DNA of 64,000 nt from Phytophthora colocasiae (lineage: Eukaryota > Oomycota > Peronosporomycetes > Peronosporales > Peronosporaceae), in NCBI GenBank assembly GCA_018806915.1, contig JAGKQI010000087.1, positions 930,001 through 994,000 of the forward strand, given 5' to 3'. The notes under the pieces were generated by a model. That model worked only from the letters and a program-made list of their open reading frames with translations. It had not been told where the DNA came from and searched no databases. Positions 53,951-63,915 of the stretch are shown one piece after another (the stretch's first letter is position 1; every line of letters starts with the position of its first letter). The position numbers and the translations under genes were made by a program.

Positions 53951-55464
53951 TGTGGCGAAGTGGGTGAACACTTTTCCCGCCCAGGTGCGTATAGCGTGTC
54001 TTCCGGAAAATAAGTCCGACTGGAAAGATGTCCGGTCGGACTAACGAAAGTCAGAACCTCCAACCGGGATCCAAATGGGTATCCGGAAAGAGGGTTGGCG
54101 TGTGACCTTGTGACTACCCTCGTAGGTGTCGTTTGTCTTCGAACGCGAGGAGTTCCACCTGGATGAGTTACTTCCAAAAGCTTGACTGGATCCAGATGTA
54201 GAGTGCTAATGCACTTCTAAATGCAGTGGTTGAGTCTGAGTGCAGGTGAGAGACTATTAGCAAAGCCTTCCAACAACAGATAACCAATATACAAGAGAGT
54301 TAAATGCAAATATACAGCCGCTTCTTATTCTTTCCGGCCCTTGAGCGGTGGGCACTCCAAATGCCAGTACGACGTTGGACACTCCAACCGGGACACTGGC
54401 ACAATCCCGGGGTCCTTTAGCGCACCACTTCTGGCAAGTCCACTTGGACTCCCAGAAGACAATTATCCAAGTATATCAGGAATACTATAGAGCACTCCAA
54501 AATACACACACACAAATACAGTCCAATCACACAGCAGTCAATCAATCAATTTCAGGGGTGACTACTAATAACCTCCTAAAACGCAGTTGTAATATGAAAT
54601 GTACAAACCAAACGACCGTTTGGAATGTCCAACTGGAATATGAAATGGGAGGGTCACGCCCGGGAATCGCCGCCCGGATCACCTTCCCAACTTGGTCTTA
54701 ACCTGGCGGAGATTCACGCGGCGGTGACGATAGTCGACGCGGCCTGACGCTTGTTCGCTGACTCCGAGCCCTCGACTTCGAGGCTGGTCGGCAGTGCTCA
54801 CAGTGGTGGCTTATGGGAAACCTCCCGCTCTTCCACTTGCGCCCTTGGTGGCAAATTGAACTCTCTTTAATATATAACTATCCGTTGTAAAGCTAAACAT
54901 GCAAAATAGACTTGGTTTCACTATAGGTAGAGGCGTGCTCATCCGGAGGCGACTTGACACATCCGAAGAACACCGAAGAACATGGCCGAATTCCAGCTGT
55001 GCCGAACAGATCATGGTCGGTCGTCTTGGTCGGTCGGAAAACACTTGGGTCTAGTATGGTCGGATCTTCAACGGCCGATCGTGGGTACAAATCAGGGCTA
55101 GTCCGGTTGGACTCTGGGTACAAATCTGGACTGGTCCGGTTGGACCCGTTCAATCCAAACAGCCATCGTCCACTTGGACATCCAAAAGTAACTCCAATAT
55201 CTCGAAATCCGGTAACTGTCAACTGGGCAGAAGGCGGCAGTCCAGGAAATCACTTGACTTGAGTATGTACGTCCGACCGGACATATACCACTTGGAGTCC
55301 CAACTGGAGATCTTGGACTGACGTCGCCTGGGCTCTCCGGAATCCACATTTATTTCGTCCATCCAATCCTCCTTGGCTCGCAGCGTCCCAATATAGTTCT
55401 TTCGGAGCCAATCAGAGCGTAGCTGGGGTATTTACTCCGTAAAAACTGGAGCCACATCTTCACA
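53951..55464 (-). repeat. 5' LTR of Gypsy B
   Basis: 1514 bp, nearly identical to 41136-42648. Differences by eye include a one-base and a two-base indel and three substitutions. Confidence 0.95.
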
Positions 55465-56530
55465 GCACACCATGGATGCCTACTGAGGCAGAAATCCATG
55501 ACCGGTTCAGTGCCAGTTCACCACCGAACCCGATACTGTTGTACTCATGCAACAGTATCAACGACGAGGACGTCGCCGCTGAGGTTGTCGTTGAGGCTGA
55601 GACTCGAAGACGCGACTACTATATCGGGCTCTTCCATGAGCTCCGATACTATGCAGCGATGAAGACTTCGCGCATGAGCAAAGTGCCAGAGTGGCAGGCA
55701 CTTTGTCAGTCGTGGAATGCCTTTGTTGATAACTTCAACAAAGACCCGAAGGCGTATCGCGAGCGCGTTGCTGCGGCTCGCGATCGCTACTACACTTACA
55801 CTACACGTGGTAACTGTGAACGCCTCCATGATCAGTCCATGGAAGCGGGGATCCCATGTGCCGTACCCTTTGGCACACCCTGCCCGTGTTGCCAACCCTT
55901 GGCAACACGCCTCACTGAAAGTGATCTCCTGGGATACACGGTTGTCCGTGTACCCGATCACATCAAGGAGCTCCGTGGTCGTATTGTGCCACGCGAAGCT
56001 CCGAGTGCTGTGGCTGACTGCAGCACTCCTCGTGCAGGGCTTACCCCTGCAAGTTATGGTGGGCTTCGTACGCCATCACCATTTCCGGAACGTCCTCCAT
56101 CAGGACGTTCCGCGACTCCCATCTCGATGGGGAGGAAATCTTCTCCAACGAATACGAAAACGAACCCCTTGAGAGTTCGTTCTCTTATGAGCCACGATCC
56201 GCTCAACAATCCAGCGAATCGCTCCACGCGCGTCGCGCAACGGCGGCGGAGGGGGCGGGAACACTCTCTCCGTATGGTCACCGCTATGATCATGACGATC
56301 GTGCCTTGCACGATCGAGTTGCTGCGCTGGATCAGATACAGAGCGCTGAGATAGCGGCTCTGAAGCAGGAGGTTCGTGTCCTCCGTGCTGAGGTCTGCGA
56401 GGCAGCTCAGACTGCCTCGAACCTCTCGTCCGGTCTTGGGACGAGAGTGAGCCGGTTGGTCGACCGTGTCGACGGTCTCGAGAAGGCCTTCCAGGCCTCT
56501 CGCACTCCTCAGTCGGACTACCAACCCTAG
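55465..56530 (+). pseudogene. Antisense ORF of Gypsy C, split by Gypsy B and frameshifted
   Basis: The frame comes from 40914-41135 (FDDKALAPVSSSKDTSDPPV; DASSSKRPRSDDEAS) and continues after Gypsy B at 55465 without loss (VRT then PWMPTEAEIHDRF). It has a Tyr/Arg-rich helical domain (RRRDYYIGLFHELRYYAAMK; DPKAYRERVAAARDRYY) and a CPCC patch (GTPCPCCQPLATRL). A Pro/Ser-rich linker follows, and after a shift near 56250 a coiled coil (AALKQEVRVLRAEVCEAAQT) to the stop at 56528. The last ~490 bp overlap the 3' end of pol on the other strand. Not recognised. The coiled coil at the C-terminal end recalls the antisense ORF of A, but I see no clear alignment. Confidence 0.6.
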
Positions 56531-57855
56531 GTAGTCCGTGCTGCACGTACGGCTTCAACCGCCCGACGTAGAAGGTCGGGTGGAGCCTCATGCTGGACGG
56601 TATGTCCAGCCGGTACGCGTTACCATGCCGTTCAAGTACCTTGAACGGCCCAATGAATCTTGGAGCAAGCTTGCTTGCTCCAAAGTCAGACACTGCATGT
56701 CTAGGCAGATTTTGTGTAGCTAACAAAACTAATGAACCCACTTTGAATTCATTTATGTTGCCCCCTACCAACATTGTCAGCGTTCAGCTTCTGTCGATCG
56801 ACAGAAGCTGCGATAGCATCCTGGACAAACCGTATGACGGCTTGTCTTCGCTGGGCAAAGTCTAGCGCACCCGAGCTGAATCCTTTCAGCTTGTCGCCCT
56901 TGTCAGCAGCAGGCCCTGCCTGCTCGCTATCATCTCTCATGTCTGTGCCCGGCACAGACATCGCGCGCTCGTTCCTGCTCGAACGAGACGTCGCACGCGT
57001 CACCGCAGCTGATAGTGTGCTGCTATCAGTTGCATTCTGCGGTTTTTCGGACGCAACTGTAGATCCTCCCCCACTTAAGGAGGAAGGTACCCCGCCGAGC
57101 ATGCTCGGCAATCGTGGATGCCTCATGGCGTTCACGTAGAACGGTGTATGCCCTGTCGAGGCATGCACCGAGTTTTTGATGGCAAACTCTGCCATCGGCA
57201 AGCACTCGCTCCAGTGCGGGAACGAGTGAGCGTAGCTCTTCAGCGTGTCACCCAGTACGCGGTTGACACGTCCGGTCTGCCCGTCCGTCTGCAGATGATC
57301 CGCAGTCGACATTGACAATTGTGAACCAAGAAGTGTAAACACTTCTTGCCAGAACCGCGCTGTAAAGCGTGGATCACGGTCCGACACAATGTCGAGCGGC
57401 ATGCCATGGTGTTTGAACACTATGTCAACAAACAGTCGTGCAGTCTGCGCGTCTGTAACAGTAGCCGGGACGGCAGCAAGATGAACCATCTTGCTGAATC
57501 TGTCTACAAAAAGAACGATGCCCGTCCTCCGCTTGCTGTCAGGCGGAAGATCGAAGACAAAGTCCATGGACATGGACTGCCAACACTCCGACGGAGTCGG
57601 TAGTGATTGAAGAGGAGCCTGCGAGAACTGCGCAGGCTTCACGCGTTGACAAACCTCGCAAGCACGTACGTACTTGCGCACCCACTTGTACTGGTGGTGC
57701 CAGTACAAGTCACGCGTGAGAAGAGTGTATGTCTTCTCACGACCCGGATGCCCTCCCGTGGGGGCGTCGTGATACTCGAACGTGATCCTCAACCGGAGGT
57801 CATGATCATTCGGAACGACGATGCGATCCGCATTATCGTCTACCGCACTGTACAA
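56041..57855 (-). pseudogene. Gypsy C pol, 3' part: integrase and chromodomain
   Basis: 57855-56749 holds the HHCC region (YHDAPTGGHPGREKTYTLL; CEVCQRVKPAQ) and core motifs MSMDFVFDLPPD (D), IVSDRDPRFTARFW (D) and, instead of the usual NGQxE, TDGQTGRVNRVLGD. The third catalytic position thus reads Gly where Glu is expected, so the enzyme is probably inactive. A Ser/Thr-rich insertion with DMRDDSEQAG follows. 56774-56100 continues with the integrase C-terminal domain (GSLVLLATQNLP; LAPRFIGPFKVLERHG; HPTFYVGRLKPY) and the first half of a chromodomain (WIVERIVAHK; RFRIRWRRFPPHRD). A one-base shift at about 56125 moves the second half (WESRNVLMEDV) to another frame ending at 56041. At least two frameshifts in all. 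Confidence 0.88.
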
Positions 57856-59690
57856 CAGTAGGCCTTCGTGTACACGATAGCGGTGTACACGAGCTCAAAT
57901 ATGAGGGGTTAGCTTCCGACGCGCCACGTCGGAAGATGCTGCGAGGAACTCCACACCCCTTCGCGTCTGCATCCCTTGCATACGCGTTCTTCACGTCGTC
58001 AATCAACGTTGACGACGGCACACTTGTCCTCACGACGCCAATTGCGTTGGCGTCGACCATCTCCGCATAGTCAGGTCGACGCGATAACGCGTCGGCCACT
58101 ACGTTGAGTCTTCCGGGTTTGTACTCCACCCGGAAGTTGTACTCCGCGAAGAAGGACAACCATCTCGCCATACGTTGCGAGATATGCGGCGACTTAATCG
58201 CCGTACGCAATGATGCGTGGTCTGTATAGACCACGAACGGTCTACTACCAAGTAGATACACTCGGAACTTTGCGAGTGCATACTTCATGGCAAGGAGCTC
58301 CTTGTCATGTACGGGGTAGTTACGCTCAGCTGGCCCCACCTGACGCGCTTGATAGTAGACCACGCGATCACGCCCTTCGTGATCGTGTTGCATCAATGCA
58401 CATCCGATTGCAAAGTCGGATGCATCGCACACTACGTGAAATGGACGATCTTGGTCCGCCACGGCCAAGATCGGCGCTTCAGTCAAGCCCTGCTTGACTG
58501 CACCGAATGCCTCCTCGCACTCGGTCGTCCAAATCCACCCAGCTTCTTTCTTAAGAAGCTGTGACAACGGGCGAATCTTGCCCGCGTAGTTCTCCTCGTA
58601 CTTGCACAAGTACGTGGCAAGTCCAAGGAACTGCCTCAGTTCCTTCACATTGGATGGCGTGGGTCATTCATTGATCACTCTGACCTTCTCAGGGTCAGGG
58701 CAAACGCCGTCTTTCCCCACGAGACACCCCAGCACGGGTATCTCGCTCGCCCCGAAGATGCACTTCTTCAGGTTCGCATAAAGCTTATGCTTCTCATAAG
58801 CTCTAGCAGCTTCCGGAGATGCACCTTGTGCATCTCAATGTCCGTCTTCCCGTTCACAGTCCGGCTGTGGACGAACACGTCGTCGAAGTAGCTCGGTGCG
58901 AAGTCGCGTACCGAGCGCAATAGATGTGTCACGCATCTATTGAACGTCGCAGGGGCGTTCTTAAGCCCCTGTGGCATGACGACCCACTCCCAAAGCATAC
59001 CGCTTGGAGTGCTTACCGCAGTGAGAGGGATGTCCCTCTCACGCATGAGGATTTGATAGAATCCATCACGCAGATCTAGAGCACTGAAGACAGAGCTCAA
59101 GGCCATCGAATCGATGATAACATCTGTTCGCGGTATCGGCGTCTGCGCCGGTATCGTCGCATCGTTCAATTTGTTATATGCATGAACGATGCGCCGCTCG
59201 GTGGTTTTTTTACACAGAACGGTGGGGCACTGTGCGGGGACTTCGATTCCCGCACTTGACCTGCAAGACGACGACTTTCAAAGAAGTCGTCGATCGCTTG
59301 CACTTGTTCACGCGGCAGTGGCCACTGCCGTGTAACACAGTACTTTGTGCCCGGCACGAGATCAATCTCGTGCTGTACGCCCTTATCCTTCGGAAGCTCC
59401 GAAGGAATCTCGTCCGGGAGTACATCCTTGTACTACCGCAGAACTTCGTAGTAGGGACTCGACCTCAACGAGTCCCAACTCTGCTCTTCGAAGCGCTGCT
59501 TCTTAGTCTTCGCACTGAGGGAGTCATCACCATCAGTGATCCCATCGACGACGAGCTGCTTCAGCTCTTCGGCTTCGCGATCCACTCTCTCGATATCCGA
59601 GAGAATGCAAATTTGTTCGATGCGTCCATCGTACAAGTCTCGCGCGAAGCGCTTCCAACTCATCGTTGGAAGTGCGGTCAACGCCGACGC
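57833..59690 (-). pseudogene. Gypsy C pol, 5' part: reverse transcriptase and RNase H
   Basis: Pieces in order: 59681-59433 (post-protease linker, RIEQICILSDIERVDREAEE), 59357-59166 (RRLAGQVRESKSPHSAPPFC), 59169-58768 (RT core: FSALDLRDGFYQILM; MPQGLKNAPATFNRCV; YFDDVFVHS catalytic Asp pair) and 58648-57833 (RT thumb ELRQFLGLATYLCKY, then RNase H with VVCDASDFAIG, HDKELLAMKYALAKF, YTDHASL, intact acidic residues). Frameshifts lie near 59200 and 58790, and stops occur near 58668. The RT motif is YFDD rather than YIDD. The protease and gag that should lie upstream are missing, replaced by Gypsy D at 59935. Confidence 0.88.
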
Positions 59691-59934
59691 ATTGTCGGCG
59701 GATTCTCCAACCGCATCCTCTGGTACTACAATCCAGTACCAGTACGTGTCAAGACGTTCAACGTCTCGACATTCGGTGTCTGCAATGCAGATACACCCGT
59801 CTCAGTCCCGGACTGAGACTCGCGCAGCTCCCTGAGCTTGCGCCGCGAAGGTCTTCCATGGAGCCCGGCTCCAGGTGCTCCACGTCCAAGGCATCGCACC
59901 TTGGACGGGACGTTATCGCAATCGTCAGCGGATT

Positions 59935-61630
59935 TGTCGCGAATTCGGTGAAACTTTGGCCGCGGAGCAGGGGGCGTATAGTGAACCCTAGTTATACGAC
60001 TACTGAAAAGGGGTTTTCAGAGCCGTACAACGGTAGGTTGGCGTGTGGTACCTTGCGGTATCCTCGTGGGTTCGTTGTCTTCGGAAATATGACCCTCGCC
60101 GGAGTCTGAGAATGTATGGTGAAGAGAAGTTGGAGTTCCCTCGGAGTCTGGTGTCGGTATTCAGGAAATCCTTCCAGGAGCGTTCGGGAATCGGAATCTC
60201 TGGGAACCGGGATGGTTTCCAGGAAGTCGGCGGTCGAAAAGAGGTTAATATACCAGAGAAAGTCTGAAATCGGTGTCTGAATATCACAAATCCAGAACCG
60301 AGATACCTGACTTTCAGAGATAAACAACCAATATACAGAGTTCGAAAATATACAAATATATACAGCCGTTCTTATTCTTTCTAGGCCCTTGAACGGTGGG
60401 CTAATACTCCAGGTCAACTAGGGACTTGCTACCAGACACCTGGTCTGTCTGGTATCCCTTTACGTTCGCGCACCACCCTCTAGTATAGAGGGAAAATATA
60501 AACCAATACAATCGGCTATATATAACAGTCTACCTTGCACTCTGAAAACGACTGTCTAGTTTCCAGAGCCTGTCCAAACGAGCAATATGAAATGGGCTAC
60601 CGCTAGAGACAAAACAAACGACCCAACTAGGATATGGAATAGGCGGGTCCTTTCAGGTCTCTACGTTACCTGATCTCCACCTAAGGGGATTGAATTTGGT
60701 GGAGATCACACGACGTACGTGATGACGCAGTGGCTTGAATACCTCTCAAGCGGACTTGTGCAGTAGCAAGCAAATTGAACTCTGTTTATCGTTTATCTTC
60801 CTCATAACTATCATATCTTTCTGGTATCTCTCTTCTTCTTGTCATCTTTTGCGTCCTTTCAGCAGTCAGTCTTCATATGTCAGGTACACTTGGCTCTTGT
60901 ATATATAAGATATCTTGACTTGATCTTAGTATGCAGTCTGTGCAGCCGATCTCGATGGGTTGACAGGTAGAGACGTCATTACGGGGGATGTGCAGGTCAG
61001 TAATCACTTGAATACGTGACTTGAACTTGGGTTCACTTGGTTTCAGTATGGTCTTGAATCTTCGGTGGTTTCAGAGTCTGGTATCCTGGTTTTCAGAGTC
61101 TGATATCACTTGGTTTTCAGAGTCTTACTCGCTCAGAGTTAGAGATACCAGAGTTTCGAGTAGGAGACCAGAGTACGGAGCACTAATGCTTCAACGTACA
61201 TGAAGATCTTGAGGGTTGCGCGGGTGCGCGGCGTCCGGCGCGCGATACTTGGTCTCTGCGGGTATATATTGTGAATCCTTGAACCATCCATCGTCGCGCT
61301 GGACGGTAACGGGATGAGGTCTCTCAGAGATACGTTCTTCTGAGAGACTTTCCGCCAGAACTTAGGCACTCATCGTCGGGGAAAGTCCGGTGACCAGACA
61401 GAGTGTAGTTGACCTTCAGAGTTGTGCACACTCTGAAGGTCAACTACACTCTGTCTGGTCCTTTGGGCCCCTTTACAGTCAGGCGAAGGTTTATCCACAG
61501 TCTTCCACAGATGTCGCACGGGTGCGGCCGCGTCCCAAAGTCCCTTTCGCTTATAACCCATAGTATAACCAATCACATCGTAACGTAATATCCACCTGTC
61601 GCTCGAAAATCGGAATTAACATCATGTCAA
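59935..61630 (-). repeat. 3' LTR of Gypsy D
   Basis: 1696 bp, ending CATCATGTCA; the following ACCGCCCCTCCTGG aligns with ACCGTCCCTCTC just inside A and B. Reiterates TTTTCAGAGTCT (three times between 61070 and 61130) and CAGAG generally. Contains several hairpins and a 69-bp palindrome. Confidence 0.8.
61392..61460. repeat. Perfect 31-bp inverted repeat with 7-base loop
   Basis: The arm 61392-61422 begins GACCAGACAGAGTGTAGTTG and is mirrored exactly at 61430-61460; the loop is TGTGCAC. It lies inside the Gypsy D LTR and is the longest perfect hairpin in the window. Confidence 0.97.
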
Positions 61631-61870
61631 CCGCCCCTCCTGGTCACGATCCATCAGTGCGGAACTTTCTCCAAGCTGTGTATCATGGCCAGGCCTATTA
61701 AACATTCTGATAGACGGTTTTCAGAGCTTAGCGTAGCTGCAACTCTTTGCCAGTTGCCTGGTTTTCAGAGTCTCTGGTGTCCCGTCGCACATTCTGATTC
61801 TATCAGACTCAGAAATTTGAATTTGACTTGCCTAACAGGCGATCATTTTCAAAACTCCGTCCTTTCGCTC

Positions 61871-61978
61871 ATGACTGAGGAAACGAACACTTCCCTGAGC
61901 TCAAACGCCCCACCGAGTGGGGCGGCGGGCGACGCAACAGGCACTTGTCCTGCTTCGGCAACTGCCAGTACCGCATAA
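61871..61978 (+). pseudogene. Start of the antisense ORF of Gypsy D
   Basis: 35 codons (MTEETNTSLSSNAPPSGAAG...) then TAA. The position 240 bp inside the LTR and the Ser/Ala/Pro-rich start match the Met-start segments of A (13661) and B (43011). Truncated. Confidence 0.5.
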
Positions 61979-62103
61979 CTCCTGTCCTAGGCGAACCGCA
62001 ATGTTCACAGTTTGTGATAGGGTTGAAGTGTATGTAACATGACACCTCCGAATTAGATGCTAATCGCTAGCAATTGTCCGATTATTTAGTGCGTAAAAAA
62101 ATA

Positions 62104-62176
62104 TGGACACGACGGAAATCGAACCCGTGTCCATCCGCATAAAACGCGGTGCTCTTGCCAATTGAGCTACGTGCCC
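62104..62176 (-). tRNA. tRNA-like gene, isotype uncertain (anticodon possibly UUU, Lys)
   Basis: 73 nt fold as a cloverleaf: acceptor GGGCACG/CGTGTCC with A73, D-arm GCTC/GAGC, T-arm ACGGG-TTCGATT-TCCGT, a T run after the 3' end as Pol III terminator (plus-strand A7 at 62095-62101). B box GGTTCGATT is good. The anticodon arm is irregular: the best stem is CCGC/GCGG with loop GTTTTAT, giving anticodon TTT, but then a base is missing between the D-arm and this stem, and position 32 is G. It could be a decayed copy. Confidence 0.6.
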
Positions 62177-62267
62177 AAGCTCGCTTGGTTACCTTCGCAA
62201 ATGAACCATATTTAAACAAAGAAAAAAATGCGTAAATTTTATTCAGTTATAATATGCATACTAGAAT

Positions 62268-63915
62268 CTAGTATTCTCCTTCCTCAGAACTGTCATCACT
62301 GATGATTTCATCACTTGAATCGACCGCCTCACTTGATGCACCTAGATCTGCAAGATGATCCAGCAGATTGCTGATTATATCAACGTCTCCAGCTTCTTGG
62401 ACAGCAATACCAACCACACGATTGTCCCCACAGAGTTCTGCCTTTGTAAACCCGCTAACAATTGTTGCCTGTGTAAGCTCTGACCAGGCTTCATTGATCC
62501 ATGCCGTGATTTGAGGACGCTTGGGACCCACCATTCTGAATGCTTTAGGTTCAATATCTGTCTGAAGCTCTCTAATGGTTGAAGCTGCCACTTCTTGCGT
62601 TTCAGTTCTGGCCGCCACAACAACTTCGTTTGTGATAGCCTTGTTTTGATGTGCACGTCTCCTTTCGGTAGTATGGTGTGTTGCAATCTGCGCTTGGAGA
62701 AATTCCACCCATCGGCTTCGTAGCCGCGACTTAAACGGAAAGTTCCATGCAATGTCCGCAGGTTGGCAGACGTACGTGTATCGAGGAGGACTTTCATCAG
62801 CATCACATTGATTGACTCAGCATAATCTTGAACCTCTTGCGTCCAATGACCTGAGAAGTCATCCCAGAGGAGGAGTACTCTGTCGTCCATATTCTCTCTC
62901 TCACTAAAATGATACTTGAGAAACTTCAGCGATATATGCGAGTTCCACCAAGCAGAAGGATTTCCATATATCTGACAGTTGTGCTTCGCTTGCATGCGTG
63001 ATATCTCCTTCCACAGACGAGTGCTAAAGCCATGGCGCTCAGTAGTGTTTGCTTCTTGAACATGCCTCAAGCGAGATGTGCCGCACTTGAACACAAGGAA
63101 AGGTGGCATCTTGTTGCCCTTCCAATCCGCTAACAGCATAGCGGTTGCTCGCTCTTTTTCCTTCCCGCAACACTTAACCCAAACTGTCTTCTCACCGCGG
63201 GTTGATATCGTCTTGCGCGGGAGATATTCAAAAAACACCGCTGCGTCACAGAATCGTTTTGTTAGACAACAAAGCATTGGCATTAACTGGCACAAGAAAC
63301 ATCACCTGTCTGATCAGCGTTGAAGACGTTAGAGATATTGTGCTCAACTATAGCTGCCCTCACATCACCTCGAAACTTGGCCTTAGCAGCAGCCGCATCT
63401 TCTGGGGTAGTTTGGCCTTGACGTGTCCTGGCCCGTATAGAGAGCTTGTGACGACGCATGAAGCGCTTTCGCCACGAGTATGATGCCGTAAACTCGTGTT
63501 GAGAGATGCCGTCGTCTGCTGCTTCTTCTAGAGCTTTCAGCTCCAACATTTTAGCCGAAACCGGACAGCCTTCCTTCCTCATTGAGTTTAGCCAAAGGAC
63601 AATATTCTCCTCAGCTTCGCGCGAGAGAACTGTAGCATCACCATTCCGTCTAAAATTCTGCAGGTGGCCTTTGCCGTCAGCACACATCTCTTGAATAAAA
63701 CTGGCTTGTGTTTTCCATTTTGAAATCTGCTTCTGCTTGCGTTTCCGTTCGGGCTTTGAGAGAGACGGATAGAACTCGTCGATAACATCACTAACTGTGG
63801 CCCCAGCCGTGATGCGATCAAGGACCTGTCGCTTGTGAGAGTAATCTACAGCTATACGGACGTATCGCTTAGGACGTTTGCCATTTCCAGTGATGCGTGG
63901 TCTCGCCATTGCCAA
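62268..63915 (-). pseudogene. Pogo/Tigger-like transposase, one intron, one frameshift
   Basis: Exon 1 (63915-63307) has an N-terminal helix-turn-helix (KRQVLDRITAGATVSDVIDE), a CENP-B-type DNA-binding part (FTASYSWRKRFMRRHKLSIR) and the first catalytic Asp (NVFNADQT). A 66-nt GT-AG intron (63306-63241, with CTAAC before its end) joins in frame to exon 2, which has VFFEYLPRKTI, VWVKCCGKEKERATAMLL and the second Asp (LLLWDDFSGHWTQEV). Near 62797 one base is missing. The third catalytic region (QPADIAW) lies in the next frame, which runs on as 62708-62268 with an acidic Ser/Glu tail. The lost base inactivates it. No inverted ends were found within the window. Confidence 0.85.

Larger units (their letters stand above)
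41136..55464 (-). mobile_element. Gypsy B: chromodomain Ty3/Gypsy retrotransposon, full-length, recently inserted
   Basis: 14.3 kb. LTRs 41136-42648 and 53951-55464 (1513 and 1514 bp) start TGTGGCGAAG and end CTTCACA. By eye they differ at about five sites. The 4-bp direct repeat GCAC flanks the element (41132-41135, 55465-55468). Minus-strand order from the right: LTR, primer site, gag, protease, RT, RNase H, second RNase H, integrase, chromodomain, LTR. A shorter antisense ORF lies by the left LTR. The coding frames are broken at several points. It is related to Gypsy A and is inserted in Gypsy C. Confidence 0.95.
55465..59934 (-). mobile_element. Gypsy C, main fragment: chromodomain Ty3/Gypsy, hairpin-dense
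   Basis: Holds pol on the minus strand from the end of the protease/linker to the chromodomain, with an antisense ORF at the left. The right end is cut at 59934 by the LTR of Gypsy D; the left end is cut at 40914. Neither LTR is recognisable with certainty. Throughout 55.5-59.9 kb there are short inverted repeats at intervals of roughly 40-60 bp. It is a different lineage from A/B, with RT motif YFDD and an ordinary RNase H. Confidence 0.9.
59935..61980 (-). mobile_element. Gypsy D: LTR plus adjoining internal sequence
   Basis: Begins TGTCGCGAATTCGGTGAAAC, homologous in block order to the LTRs of A and B (TTATTCTTT, GCGCACCAC, AATATGAAATGGG, GCAAATTGAACTCT). It continues past the LTR end into the start of the antisense ORF, then loses similarity near 61980. 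Only one LTR is present. It is oriented like A and B, so this is the 3' LTR. Confidence 0.82.

Noticed and set aside
55465..59934. Regular short repeats resembling a CRISPR array or tandem repeat
   Set aside because: The repeats are inverted pairs of different sequence, not copies of one unit, and they lie in retrotransposon coding sequence.
62104..62176. tRNA-like gene as the primer tRNA for Gypsy A and B
   Set aside because: Its acceptor 3' strand (CGTGTCC) does not match the primer-site complement (CACGCGC).
63241..63306. Frame break in the pogo-like transposase as a mutation
   Set aside because: A 66-nt GT-AG intron with a CTAAC branch-like motif restores NADQT to VFFEYL, so this break is a normal splice. 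The true lesion is near 62797.
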